In this document: positions 1 to 8,044 of the stretch, one piece after another | How the letters are laid out: each line of letters begins with the position of its first letter | How positions within the stretch are numbered: position 1 is the stretch's first letter | From: CAVWDI01 sp963753725 | Lineage (GTDB): Bacteria; Chloroflexota; Anaerolineae; Anaerolineales; UBA4823 | Assembly: GCA_963753725.1 (NCBI GenBank) | Contig: CAVWDI010000036.1 | Span: 62,001 to 126,000, forward strand | Direction of reading: 5' to 3' | Length of the DNA stretch: 64,000 nt | The notes under the pieces: model-generated | What the model was told of the DNA's origin: nothing | The model's input: only the letters and a program-made list of their open reading frames with translations | The model's database searches: none | Program-made: the position numbers and the translations under genes

Positions 1-303
1 CGGATCGGTGTCATGTATGCCGGTCGATTGGCGGAGTTCGCTTCAGCGGTTGAGATCTTTAAGCATCCTCTGCATCCATACACATACGGACTTATGTCGG
101 CTTTTCCAAGTATTGTGGGTCCGAAGCGAGAATTAACAACACTGCCTGGCGAACCACCTGATTTGATATCACCACCATCAGGCTGCAGGTTTCATCCACG
201 CTGTCCATATGCGACTGAGATTTGTTCGGAGGAAGTACCAGAATTTAAGGATATGGATGATAAACACTTTGTGGCCTGCTGGAATCCACTGGAGGGCAAT
301 TAA
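1..303 (+). CDS. Oligopeptide/dipeptide ABC transporter ATP-binding protein (OppD/DppD type), C-terminal part
   Basis: The reading frame is open from the first base of the window, so the gene begins upstream. What remains is the tail after the nucleotide-binding core: 'VMYAGRLAEFA', the 'HPLHPYTYGLM' element and the Cys-containing C-terminal extension 'CRFHPRCPYATEIC'. This tail is typical of the oligopeptide/dipeptide ATPase family (TIGR01727-type). The protein would energise import of peptides or nickel at the inner membrane together with a second ATPase. Its stop codon TAA overlaps the ATG of the next gene (TAATG), so the two are translationally coupled, as is usual for oppD-oppF. OppD versus DppD versus NikD cannot be told from the tail alone. 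Confidence 0.9.
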   Translation, partial: RIGVMYAGRLAEFASAVEIFKHPLHPYTYGLMSAFPSIVGPKRELTTLPGEPPDLISPPSGCRFHPRCPYATEICSEEVPEFKDMDDKHFVACWNPLEGN

Positions 304-1307
304 TGAGCAACGAAGAAATGGTACATGAACCACTGGTTCGTGTTGGTGGTTTGAAAAAACTATATCCACTAGCTGGTGGATTATTCAAGAAATCTGACGC
401 ATTTATCCATGCAGTTGATGGCGTTGATTTTGATATTGGTGATGGAGAAAGTCTGGCTCTGGTAGGCGAGTCGGGTTCTGGAAAGACCACCACTGGAAAG
501 TTGCTCGTACGGCTTGTTGATCCGACCAGCGGCAATATTGTAATGCGCATCAATGGATACGAAAAGGATATCGCGAATTTGAAGGGGGGCGAACTGAAAG
601 GATTCCGCCGTCACGTTCAGATGATTTTTCAGGACCCTTATGAATCGCTTAACCCGCGCCGGACGATTTTCGACACGATCGCGGAACCTCTGGTAGTTCA
701 GGGGATCGGCGATATCGGCGAACGGGAACAACTGGTGGCGCATTACCTGGAATTGGTGGGTCTGATCCCGCCGGAGACGTTCATATTTCGCTTTCCCCAC
801 GAACTGTCTGGTGGACAAAGGCAGCGGGTCGCTATCGCCCGGGCGCTGGTCGTTGTTCCAACGTTTGTAGTGGCAGATGAGCCAACTTCCATGCTGGATG
901 TTTCAATCCGCACCGGAATTATGCACTTGATGCAAGACCTTGCCGACCAGATGGGAGTTACCTATTTATATATTACGCATGACCTGGCTGTAGCGCGCTA
1001 CATGTCGAACCGGCTGGCAGTGATGTATCTGGGCAAGATTGTGGAGATGGGTGAAATGGAAGAACTTCTGATTAATCCGCTGCATCCATATACAAAGGCT
1101 TTGCTTTCGGCAGTACCTGTCCCGGATCCAACCATTACCAGAGACATTCCGAATATTAAAGGCAGCATCGCTAAACCTATCAACCCAATCCCGCGCTGCC
1201 GGTTTTTCGATCGATGTCCGATCGCCGAAAAAGTGTGTGAGGAAAATGACCACCCACCTCTGGATGATAAAGGGGCTGAACATTTAGCGGCCTGTTATCT
1301 GGTTTAA
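303..1307 (+). CDS. oppF: Oligopeptide ABC transporter ATP-binding protein, OppF/DppF type
   Basis: Complete 334-residue ABC ATPase. Visible motifs: Walker A GESGSGKTT at about 55-63, signature LSGGQ at 168-172, Walker B with D192-E193 followed by PTSMLD, and a switch His in YITHD. The C-terminal oligo_HPY region 'HPYTKALLSAVP' followed by 'CRFFDRCP' places it in the oligopeptide/dipeptide transporter family. It pairs with the upstream ATPase to form the heterodimeric motor of a peptide importer. The membrane subunits and the binding protein are not in this part of the window, although the tail of an oligopeptide-binding protein lies at 62.9 kb. The start is fixed by the one-base overlap with the preceding stop codon. 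The substrate is inferred only from family membership. Confidence 0.92.
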   Translation: MSNEEMVHEPLVRVGGLKKLYPLAGGLFKKSDAFIHAVDGVDFDIGDGESLALVGESGSGKTTTGKLLVRLVDPTSGNIVMRINGYEKDIANLKGGELKGFRRHVQMIFQDPYESLNPRRTIFDTIAEPLVVQGIGDIGEREQLVAHYLELVGLIPPETFIFRFPHELSGGQRQRVAIARALVVVPTFVVADEPTSMLDVSIRTGIMHLMQDLADQMGVTYLYITHDLAVARYMSNRLAVMYLGKIVEMGEMEELLINPLHPYTKALLSAVPVPDPTITRDIPNIKGSIAKPINPIPRCRFFDRCPIAEKVCEENDHPPLDDKGAEHLAACYLV

Positions 1308-1342
1308 CCCGAGATAATAAAATAGATTGATAAAGTGAAATC

Positions 1343-1371
1343 AAGAGCTGGGATTTTGCCCCAGCTCTTTT
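1343..1371 (+). terminator. Rho-independent terminator after oppF
   Basis: Perfect 10-bp stem AAGAGCTGGG (1343-1352) / CCCAGCTCTT (1360-1369) with a 7-nt loop, followed by a short T run. It lies 35 bp after the oppF stop and ends the peptide-transporter operon. The rest of 1372-1529 holds nothing I can support. Confidence 0.85.
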
Positions 1372-1529
1372 ACGTAATATTGAGAATTCAATATTGAAGA
1401 AGAAGTAGGCCGGAGACGAGCTATCCTATGATGTGTGTGGAAATGAATACGTATTGCCATCAACCCTTCGCTTATGTTACAATTCTATGCCCTATTTGCG
1501 GGTGTTTCTTGGCGGTTTGCCAGATATTT

Positions 1530-1600
1530 AGGGGCGTTGTGTAATGGTAGCACAGCAGTCTTTGGAACTGTTTGTCCTGGTTCGAATCCGGGCGCCCCTG
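1530..1600 (+). tRNA. tRNA-Gln (anticodon UUG)
   Basis: A full cloverleaf can be folded by eye. Acceptor AGGGCG-type 7-bp stem pairs 1530-1536 with CGCCCCT at 1593-1599, and G1600 is the discriminator. The D-arm is GTGT/GCAC. The anticodon stem GCAGT/ACTGT encloses loop CTTTGGA, giving anticodon TTG (Gln). The T-arm is CCTGG-TTCGAAT-CCGGG. CCA is not encoded. The gap after it (1601-1759) shows no gene. Confidence 0.95.
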
Positions 1601-1759
1601 CTTGATCGCCTTTTTGGGTTAACTAGTGGACGAATCTGATAGTAATATTTCTAATCTATTCAATCATAAATATAACGGCCTCATGCGGTTTATTTGCGGC
1701 TTGAATACTGGACAGTCTTTCTGTTTCCCCAGACGTAACCAGAATGGCTGAAAAAAGTA

Positions 1760-1805
1760 ATAGACGAGGTACGATCGTTTGGATCGATAGAATCGACTCG
1801 TCTAT
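1760..1805 (+). promoter_or_regulatory. Stem-loop in the glmU leader
   Basis: ATAGACGAG (1760-1768) pairs perfectly with CTCGTCTAT (1797-1805). A nested hairpin CGATC (1772-1776) / GATCG (1782-1786) lies inside. The structure ends 8 bases before the ribosome-binding site AAGGTG of glmU. There is no proper T run, so it is more likely a leader structure than a terminator. I cannot tie it to a known riboswitch class. Confidence 0.35.
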
Positions 1806-1823
1806 ATTTATTTAAGGTGATAA

Positions 1824-3161
1824 ATGAAAACATCCTGCATAATATTGGCAACTGATCTTGAAGCTCAAATGCGCTCGGCGATTCCTACCGCGCTGCACCT
1901 GCTGTTGGGGAAACCTTTGATCCAATACGCCATGGATGCGGTGAAGGATATTTGTGAGGAGAAACCCGTAATTATTATTGGGGATGATAACGAAGAAATT
2001 CAGAAAATCGTTGGGGATCAAGTCGCGATTGCTGTGCAGGAGCACCCGTCCGGAATGGGGGAGGCGATTCTCCAGTCGAAAGGTAAACTGCTCGGGGAAA
2101 GCGATATGGTATTGGTAACGTCAGCGAACCAACCTTTACTGTCCAACGATACGCTATCTTACCTGGTGAAAGAACAATCCTCCAATGATGGTCCAATTAC
2201 AATATTGACCTATTATGGGGAAAACCCCGGCGGAATGGGTCACGTTGCGCGTGGAGAAGAAGGTGGTATTTCCAACATCTTTGTCGAAAAGCAAGCCTCA
2301 CCGCAGGAATTGGATGCCGGAGTATATTGTTTTGGCGCAGCCTGGTTGTGGGAGAATTTACCCCAGATATCACTATCCTCAGAAGAAGAGGATATTCTAG
2401 CGGGATTAATCAGAAAAGCAGTTTCCGAAGGACACAACTTTAAGGCAGTTCAATTAGAGAACCCTCAAGAGGCCCTCCGAATCCACAATCGAGTAAATCT
2501 GGCTGAAGCAGAGGCGGCACTCAGAGAGCAGATCAACCACGAGTGGATGATGGCAGGAGTAACTTTCATCGATCCGGATAGGACTTATATCGATCGTGAC
2601 GTTAAAATCGGAGCAGACACAATTATTTTCCCGGATACTTATTTGTATGGAGGATGTAGGGTTGGGGAGGGCTGCCGGCTCGGACCGAATTCGATCATCC
2701 ATCGTTCGAATATTGGGAATAGATGTACGGTGCTTTCATCTGTCGTAGAGGATGCGGTCATAGAAGACGATGTGGATATCGGACCTTTCAGCCATATGCG
2801 TAAAGGCGCGCACCTGGCTCAAGGCGTTCATATAGGCAACTTTGGCGAGGTGAAAAACTCGTATCTGGGACCTGACACAAAAATGGGGCACTTCTCATAT
2901 ATAGGTGATGGAACTATTGGGACGAATGTAAATATTGGGGCGGGCACGATAACCTGTAACTTTGATGGTGAGAAGAAGAACCCCACCATAATTGAAGATG
3001 ATGTTTTTGTTGGCAGCGATACGATGCTGGTCGCTCCCGTAAAACTGGAGAAAGGTTCCAGGACCGGCGCGGGTTCGGTTGTGACGAAAGACGTTCCAGC
3101 AAAAACGATTGTGGCGGGTGTGCCAGCCAGAGCGGTACGCAAATTGGAGAAAAATGATTGA
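1824..3161 (+). CDS. glmU: GlmU-like protein: intact acetyltransferase domain, degenerate uridylyltransferase domain
   Basis: A 445-residue protein with the two-domain plan of GlmU (glucosamine-1-phosphate acetyltransferase / GlcNAc-1-P uridylyltransferase), which makes UDP-GlcNAc for the cell wall. The C-terminal left-handed beta-helix is canonical: 'GHFSYIGDG' with the catalytic-type H356, 'NIGAGTITCNFDG', 'VFVGSDTMLVAP' and 'VVTKDVPAKTIVAGVPA'. The N-terminal half aligns with GlmU, but the nucleotide-binding signature is lost. Where the family has LAAGxGTRMxSxxPK, this protein reads LATDLEAQMRSAIPT, so the essential Arg is Gln15 and the Lys is Thr22; the GTGHA element is SGMGEA. I infer a protein that may only acetylate, or a diverged sugar-phosphate enzyme. 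The RBS AAGGTG sits just upstream, and the last 8 bases overlap the next gene. Confidence 0.8.
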   Translation: MKTSCIILATDLEAQMRSAIPTALHLLLGKPLIQYAMDAVKDICEEKPVIIIGDDNEEIQKIVGDQVAIAVQEHPSGMGEAILQSKGKLLGESDMVLVTSANQPLLSNDTLSYLVKEQSSNDGPITILTYYGENPGGMGHVARGEEGGISNIFVEKQASPQELDAGVYCFGAAWLWENLPQISLSSEEEDILAGLIRKAVSEGHNFKAVQLENPQEALRIHNRVNLAEAEAALREQINHEWMMAGVTFIDPDRTYIDRDVKIGADTIIFPDTYLYGGCRVGEGCRLGPNSIIHRSNIGNRCTVLSSVVEDAVIEDDVDIGPFSHMRKGAHLAQGVHIGNFGEVKNSYLGPDTKMGHFSYIGDGTIGTNVNIGAGTITCNFDGEKKNPTIIEDDVFVGSDTMLVAPVKLEKGSRTGAGSVVTKDVPAKTIVAGVPARAVRKLEKND

Positions 3162-4437
3162 AGGATTGTTGATTTTTGGCGGTTTATTTCTGTTGATAGC
3201 TATCGATTTGTTAACAATAGGGGCGCGTGCTGGTTATACTCTTGCTAATCAAGCCCGCTTGCTTGGTATGCGAGACCACATTGGAACAGCTGTCAACCGT
3301 ACGTTAAATTTCATCCCACTGCCTCTTCGAATGAAAGCCGGTATCAGTTTGATACTGGTAGTAGTACGGTTTTGCATTGCTGCTTTACTGATTCTGTCCT
3401 TTTCAATCTACCTTCCTGGTCTCAGTATGATTGGCAAGTTAGGTTTATTGTTACTAGTTGCGTTAATACTTTTTGGGCTTGAATGGGGGATTGACCGGCT
3501 TATCTTCCGGCAACCGGAAGTTTGGGCTGTGCGGTTGAATTTCTATATCCGGCTGCTCATAGCGCCGCTTTCTTATATTTTCGTGCCATTTGGTGTGAAA
3601 GGTCAAACCGAATTTGCCGGCGATGCGGCATCTACAGTTACAGAGGATGACCTGAAATCACTGGTGGATATGGGTGAAGAGGAAGGCGTTTTTGAACAAG
3701 ACGAACGCCGTATGATTTATTCCATTTTTCAATTAGGGGACACATTGGTGCGCGAGATTATGGTGCCGCGTATCGACATACTGACCCTGGATGTAAAAAC
3801 TCCTTTACTTGAAGCCGTCGATGCTTTTCTTGCGTCCGGGCATTCTCGGGTTCCTGTTCACGAGGAAACGGTAGATAATACATTAGGCTTACTTTATGCC
3901 AAGGATTTATTACGTGTCTGGCGGGAGGGGAACCCACAGGCTTCGCTGCGTGAAATGCTGCGACCTGCCTTTTTTGTGCCGGAAGCGAAAAAGGTTGACG
4001 AACTGCTTACTGAAATGCAAAGCCAACGCTTCCACATGGCAGTGGTGGTGGATGAATATGGTGGTATAGCGGGATTGGTTACGTTGGAAGATATTGTTGA
4101 GGAAGTTCTCGGCGAAATTCAAGATGAATATGACCAGGGAGAAGAAGCGCCTTACCAGGTTTCCCAGGATGGCGACTATTTATTCCTGGGACGAATTGAC
4201 CTGGATGATTTTAACGATATTATGGGCTGCCAACTTCCAACCGATGAAGCGGACACCCTGGGAGGTTATATATACAGCCGCTTAGGACATGTACCGAGCA
4301 TTGGCGAGAAAGTGCAAAAAGATAATTTGGTTTTAACAGTTGAGCAAGTAAGTGCGCGCCGGATTTGGAAGGTGCGCGCCACTTTGCTTCCACCAGATGA
4401 ATTGGAAATAAAGGATAGTTATCGTGTTAATGGATGA
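3154..4437 (+). CDS. CNNM/CorC-HlyC family transporter with paired CBS domains
   Basis: A 427-residue membrane protein. Four hydrophobic segments occupy about residues 1-150 (divergent CNNM-like domain). Then comes 'LVREIMVPRIDI', which opens a CBS pair. The second CBS carries 'RFHMAVVVDEYGGIAGLVTLEDIVE' in pieces typical of the HlyC/CorC family. A C-terminal CorC_HlyC domain follows (about 345-420). The family is linked to magnesium or cobalt efflux and sodium/magnesium exchange; the ion is not determinable here. I prefer the ATG at 3154 over the upstream GTG/ATG choice at 3109. It follows TTGGAGA and starts the hydrophobic helix directly, while still overlapping the glmU stop by 8 bases. 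It forms an operon with glmU and cdd. Confidence 0.88.
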   Translation: MIEGLLIFGGLFLLIAIDLLTIGARAGYTLANQARLLGMRDHIGTAVNRTLNFIPLPLRMKAGISLILVVVRFCIAALLILSFSIYLPGLSMIGKLGLLLLVALILFGLEWGIDRLIFRQPEVWAVRLNFYIRLLIAPLSYIFVPFGVKGQTEFAGDAASTVTEDDLKSLVDMGEEEGVFEQDERRMIYSIFQLGDTLVREIMVPRIDILTLDVKTPLLEAVDAFLASGHSRVPVHEETVDNTLGLLYAKDLLRVWREGNPQASLREMLRPAFFVPEAKKVDELLTEMQSQRFHMAVVVDEYGGIAGLVTLEDIVEEVLGEIQDEYDQGEEAPYQVSQDGDYLFLGRIDLDDFNDIMGCQLPTDEADTLGGYIYSRLGHVPSIGEKVQKDNLVLTVEQVSARRIWKVRATLLPPDELEIKDSYRVNG

Positions 4438-4837
4438 GAAAAAACGCCAGGAACTAATCCAGGCTGCTGTAGAAGCCCGGAATTGGGCTTATGCGCCTTA
4501 CTCAGGATATTATGTTGGTGCAGCAGTGTTAGCGGACTCGGGGGAAATTTATGATGGTGTAAATGTGGAAAATGCCGCTTATCCAACAAGTATGTGCGCA
4601 GAACGGGTCGCCATATTTAAAGCTGCTTCTCAAGGAGAGCGGAATTTTATTGCCATCGCAGTTGTAACCGAAAACGGGGGTACACCTTGCGGGGCATGCC
4701 GGCAAGTCATGGTTGAGTTTGGGCCTGATCTGGAAGTGTTAATTGCAGATGACCAGGGTCAACTGCTTCAAGAGACCACGCTGGCGGAACTCCTGCCGGG
4801 GGCATTCTCTCCTGGAGATTTACCAGCTAAGAAATAA
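4424..4837 (+). CDS. cdd: Cytidine deaminase
   Basis: A 137-residue homotetrameric-type cytidine deaminase for pyrimidine salvage (cytidine to uridine plus ammonia). Signature elements are 'YAPYSGYYVGAAV', 'NVENAAYPTSMCAERVA' with the Cys-Ala-Glu zinc/proton-shuttle site, and 'PCGACRQVM' with the other two zinc cysteines. The length fits the short bacterial class. The start is either GTG 4424, 7-8 bases after AAGGAT, or ATG 4430. Both overlap the preceding stop, which shows translational coupling. The linkage corC-cdd resembles the CBS-protein/cdd neighbourhoods of many bacteria. Confidence 0.95.
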   Translation: MLMDEKKRQELIQAAVEARNWAYAPYSGYYVGAAVLADSGEIYDGVNVENAAYPTSMCAERVAIFKAASQGERNFIAIAVVTENGGTPCGACRQVMVEFGPDLEVLIADDQGQLLQETTLAELLPGAFSPGDLPAKK

Positions 4838-4842
4838 AAATA

Positions 4843-6030
4843 TTATGGGGTTGGTGTGGGGGTAATCGAATTTACCAGAGATTGTAGAATCCATCCCCGA
4901 GTCCCGTCCGGGATAATTATTTCAACCCACTCGACACCCTCTTCTTCTGTAAGCGAGTCCGGCACCATAATCACAATCGTATTATCTGCAATAAAACCGG
5001 AGGTCCTTCCACCTGGTACCGAACGGATGCGGGCGCCTTCTTCCGATTGAACAAGGAGGAGAATTGGAGTTGGAGTGAGGGTTGGGGTGGATGTGGATGT
5101 CAGCGTTGGCGTATGAGTGGATGTGGGAGTAAAAGTTGAGGTAGGTGGAACCGGAGTTGATGTGTGTGTTGCCGTTGCAGTAAGCGTAGGAGTGGCCGAG
5201 GGTACAGGTGTGGGAAGGGCAATTTTTTTGCTAAAAACCATACCAACACCACTCATTCCGATCAACAATATTATGCACACCATAATGATGACAGCGCCTA
5301 ATGTGTAGCCAAACAAGGTCAGCGGTCGGAATCCCAAAATTGCCAGGGTTATGGCTCCCAATAAGGCTGCCCAGGCAAGATGCACTAAAAACACGACCAG
5401 ACCATCGTACATCAAACTCATTGCGCCAATTCCCAGTCCGAAACCCGCAGTAACCAGTGGCAAATAAAGTTCATATGCTAAGGCTACGCTTGGCAGGGCT
5501 AGTCTTGGGAGAGAGCCGTTACCCCCGCTTCTGGCTATGGCAATCGTTGTAAGAACGGCTGCTACCGCCAGGACGATGAAATCCGTCCAGGACAGCAGCG
5601 CCTGGTTATAGAAGTTCTCTGAGTTGAAAGGAAGCCAGGACATTGTGGCATACCCGGCAAGCCAACCTGAAAAAAATGCGAAACAACAACCGATCAACAA
5701 TCCAATCAGATTTTTGAGAAAATAAGGAACAGAACCGATCACTGTACCCAGTGAGACACCCACCAGAGGCGCCATCAATGGCGCCAGGCTGGCGCCCAGG
5801 ACTAAAAGGGCTGGCTCGTTGAGCAGAATACCAGAGCTCATCACTAATCCGGCTATTAATGAGAACAGGAAGAAGTCAAATGAGGGCGCGGCACGACGAG
5901 CGACCACGTCCAGTAAATTCGCCTGTTCGTGGGCTTCAAGCGGGGCTAATATGCGGCTGGCACGCCGCCGGCGGGCGGGAGGTAAATTGTTTGGATCGTC
6001 CGGGTGTTGGTCAATGCTTGGAATAGTCAT
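4843..6030 (-). CDS. DUF389/TIGR00341 family membrane protein with a C-terminal SH3-like tail
   Basis: A 395-residue protein. The N-terminal 35 residues are Arg-rich and cytosolic. About residues 50-265 hold six or so membrane helices with 'LLVLGASLAPLMAPLVGVSLG', characteristic of DUF389. After the last helix comes a roughly 50-residue Ser/Thr/Pro linker (repeated PTxT units), then an SH3b-like module, 'GARIRSVPGG' to 'GTRGWILQSLV'. The protein ends in another PTPTP tail. The domain order suggests a membrane anchor displaying a cell-wall- or ligand-binding SH3 module outside the membrane. The function of DUF389 is unknown. It is convergent with cdd (5-bp gap) and its start overlaps the stop of the upstream HAD gene by 4 bases, so the two are co-transcribed. 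Confidence 0.85.
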   Translation of the reverse strand: MTIPSIDQHPDDPNNLPPARRRRASRILAPLEAHEQANLLDVVARRAAPSFDFFLFSLIAGLVMSSGILLNEPALLVLGASLAPLMAPLVGVSLGTVIGSVPYFLKNLIGLLIGCCFAFFSGWLAGYATMSWLPFNSENFYNQALLSWTDFIVLAVAAVLTTIAIARSGGNGSLPRLALPSVALAYELYLPLVTAGFGLGIGAMSLMYDGLVVFLVHLAWAALLGAITLAILGFRPLTLFGYTLGAVIIMVCIILLIGMSGVGMVFSKKIALPTPVPSATPTLTATATHTSTPVPPTSTFTPTSTHTPTLTSTSTPTLTPTPILLLVQSEEGARIRSVPGGRTSGFIADNTIVIMVPDSLTEEEGVEWVEIIIPDGTRGWILQSLVNSITPTPTP

Positions 6031-6497
6031 TTTCTTAGACTGGCAACGAGGCGTATAGGTTTTTGGAGTAGTTCGAAAGCGGTTCCGATGTCTGGTACTA
6101 CCAGGTCGGCAGAATTGAGCGTTTCAACTGCAGCGCCTTCTGCCGAAAGCACACATATTCCGATGGCAGCGTTTTTCAACATGGCAGCATCATTTGCGCC
6201 TTGTCCGAAGGCGATAACCTTTTGAGCGCCGATTTCTTCAATATAAGCAGCTTTTTGATCTTGTTCTCCCCCTGGTTGAATGCGGATGATTTGCAGGTTT
6301 AATTTGCGTTCGATTTGAGATTGACGGCCGTGCGTGTCCGCAGTCAGCAGGTGCACCTCCAGGCGATCCCGGAGCTCGTTTATCAAGCGCGGCACCCCCT
6401 CAATCAGATGTCCATCAACAGCGATCGTTCCATTGATATCGCTGACCAGGTATTCGAGTTGAATTAACCCGCGTCCGGGGATATTCAATTCAATCAT
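6027..6497 (-). CDS. HAD-family hydrolase of the 'soluble P-type ATPase' type (COG4087-like)
   Basis: A 156-residue minimal HAD fold without cap. The nucleophile motif is SDINGT: the first Asp is kept but the usual second Asp (general acid/base) is Asn, as in the P-type-ATPase-like soluble HADs. Motif II is 'LLTADT'. The metal-binding motif IV is GQGAND instead of GDGxND, so one acidic residue is lost. Substrate unknown; phosphatase activity is doubtful given these two changes. Its stop overlaps the DUF389 gene, which it precedes in a two-gene operon. Confidence 0.8.
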   Translation of the reverse strand: MIELNIPGRGLIQLEYLVSDINGTIAVDGHLIEGVPRLINELRDRLEVHLLTADTHGRQSQIERKLNLQIIRIQPGGEQDQKAAYIEEIGAQKVIAFGQGANDAAMLKNAAIGICVLSAEGAAVETLNSADLVVPDIGTAFELLQKPIRLVASLRK

Positions 6498-6595
6498 GAA
6501 CCTATTATAACCTTTTCAACTCGTGTAAAATAGGGTCGTTAATTTTTGTGTTTGGAAAATGTAAGAATAGTATATTTATTGTGCGCTATTTATCT

Positions 6596-7651
6596 ATGAA
6601 GATTTTAAGATCTGCCTTGACGGCTGTGGTAATTGTGATCCTTTCTGCTTGTAGTTCCAGCAGCGGGGTAACTCAAACCCAATCTGCGCTTGAAGCTACC
6701 AACACCCCCATTCCTAGCGCTACCCCAACGCCACTCTCGACATCTACAACAGGACCAGCAAGGATCATCCTTTATACGCCACCCGGTTCGGATTTACCTC
6801 TTGCGCAAGAAATTGAACCTACCCTTGCAGGTCTGGCGGAGCAAGCTGGTTTCCAGTTTGAAAGGGTTTCAGAGCCAATTGAGACCTACCTGACGAATGA
6901 GGTCAAATTGGTGGTCCTGCTTCCACCTGATCCCGGAATCATTACTCTCGCCCAAGTATATCCAGGAATTCATTTTTTAGGAATTGGAATCCCTGGCCTT
7001 ATGCCGTCGAATAACGTAAGCGTTATCGGAGCGGCAGGTGATCGACCAGACCAACAGGGTTTTATTGCGGGATATCTGAGTACAGTGCTGACCGAAGATT
7101 GGCGAGTGGGCACGATCACCGCCGGAGATACAATCTCCGGAAATGCAGCCAGGAACGCCTTTATCAACGGCGTTGTATTCTTTTGCGGTTTGTGCAGACC
7201 CGTTGTGCCTCCTTTTATTAATTACCCTGTCTATTATGACCTGTCAACCAACGCTACCCCCGAAGAAGGGCAATTGGCGGTGGATTTTTTGATCAGTCAG
7301 GGAGTAAAAACAGTATATGTCTATCCGGGAGTTGGGGATCAAAGGCTTTTAGAGAGCCTCACGCAGGCAGGAATCAAACTGATCGGCGGAATCGACCCTG
7401 CTGCCAATTTGGAGAGCAATTGGATTGCATCGGTTCAGTCCGATTTGTCAAGCGCATTGAAAGATATTTGGCCGCGGATCGCAGCTGGCGATGCAGGGAT
7501 TGAAGTAAATCCCTCTCTTCAAATTACAAACCGTAATGAAACATTATTCAGTCCAGGCAGACAGCGACATGTTGAACAAGTTCTCGACGAGCTTCTGTCC
7601 GGTTATATTGATACTGGAATTGACCCCCTGACTGGAGAAAAGACCTATTGA
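6596..7651 (+). CDS. BMP-family substrate-binding lipoprotein
   Basis: A 351-residue secreted lipoprotein. The signal peptide ends in the lipobox 'LSAC', followed by a Pro/Thr-rich linker. A periplasmic-binding-protein-like fold follows with 'FLGIGIPGLMPSNNVSVIG', 'RPDQQGFIAGYLSTVL' and 'VYPGVGDQRLLESL', typical of the Bmp/Med family of nucleoside-binding lipoproteins. It lies 0.4 kb before a second, more canonical BMP protein with its own ABC transporter, but is more divergent and has no permease of its own here. I chose ATG 6596 because the hydrophobic signal begins there; GTG 6548 would add a 16-residue extension. No strong Shine-Dalgarno is visible. Confidence 0.8.
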   Translation: MKILRSALTAVVIVILSACSSSSGVTQTQSALEATNTPIPSATPTPLSTSTTGPARIILYTPPGSDLPLAQEIEPTLAGLAEQAGFQFERVSEPIETYLTNEVKLVVLLPPDPGIITLAQVYPGIHFLGIGIPGLMPSNNVSVIGAAGDRPDQQGFIAGYLSTVLTEDWRVGTITAGDTISGNAARNAFINGVVFFCGLCRPVVPPFINYPVYYDLSTNATPEEGQLAVDFLISQGVKTVYVYPGVGDQRLLESLTQAGIKLIGGIDPAANLESNWIASVQSDLSSALKDIWPRIAAGDAGIEVNPSLQITNRNETLFSPGRQRHVEQVLDELLSGYIDTGIDPLTGEKTY

Positions 7652-7680
7652 ACCATAATATTAATATAGATCAATATAAT

Positions 7681-7704
7681 TTGGGGTATACTATCCCAAC
7701 ATTT
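7681..7704 (+). terminator. Possible weak terminator after the BMP lipoprotein
   Basis: TTGGGGTA (7681-7688) can pair with TATCCCAA (7692-7699) around a 3-nt loop with one G-T pair, followed by CATTTTAC. The T run is poor. The remainder of 7705-7920 contains no gene I can support. Confidence 0.3.
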
Positions 7705-7920
7705 TACTGGTATATGCAGAGTTTTATCCAACAGTGAACTACGCACAAGCTGTTCATCCAGAGGAATAAAAAAACTTTGAGTTGTATTAGAAAATCAATC
7801 AACCCCTCTCGATTTCTTGAAGCTTCAGACACAAAATTGCCTATCTTGTGGAGCATAATCCCGTGTAAATAGGCCGCGTAAACAGGCGAGTTCTGGCAAA
7901 TAAAAGTGAAGAATGGCACA

Positions 7921-7949
7921 TTGAGGAACAGTTTTAATTGTGTTAAACT
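7921..7949 (+). promoter_or_regulatory. Sigma70-like extended -10 promoter for the nucleoside ABC operon
   Basis: TTGAGG (7921-7926), a 17-nt spacer and TAAACT (7944-7949), preceded by TGT (7941-7943), an extended -10. Both hexamers match 4/6 of consensus. It would give a leader of about 90 nt before the strong RBS CTGGAGGAG of the lipoprotein gene at 8045. Confidence 0.5.
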
Positions 7950-8044
7950 AAAGGAGGCAAACATAATCTAAAGACTGCAAAATCAGATTCAAAAACAATC
8001 TTAAAAGATTAAATCCCAAAATTTTAACCTGGAGGAGTAAAAAT

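Noticed and set aside
5050..5210. Short tandem-like GT/GA-rich repeats
   Set aside because: They are simply the coding of the PT-rich linker of the DUF389 protein on the minus strand.
7704..7964. 86-codon minus-strand frame upstream of the BMP operon
   Set aside because: It overlaps the promoter and leader of the operon, has an odd Phe/Cys-rich translation and no RBS.
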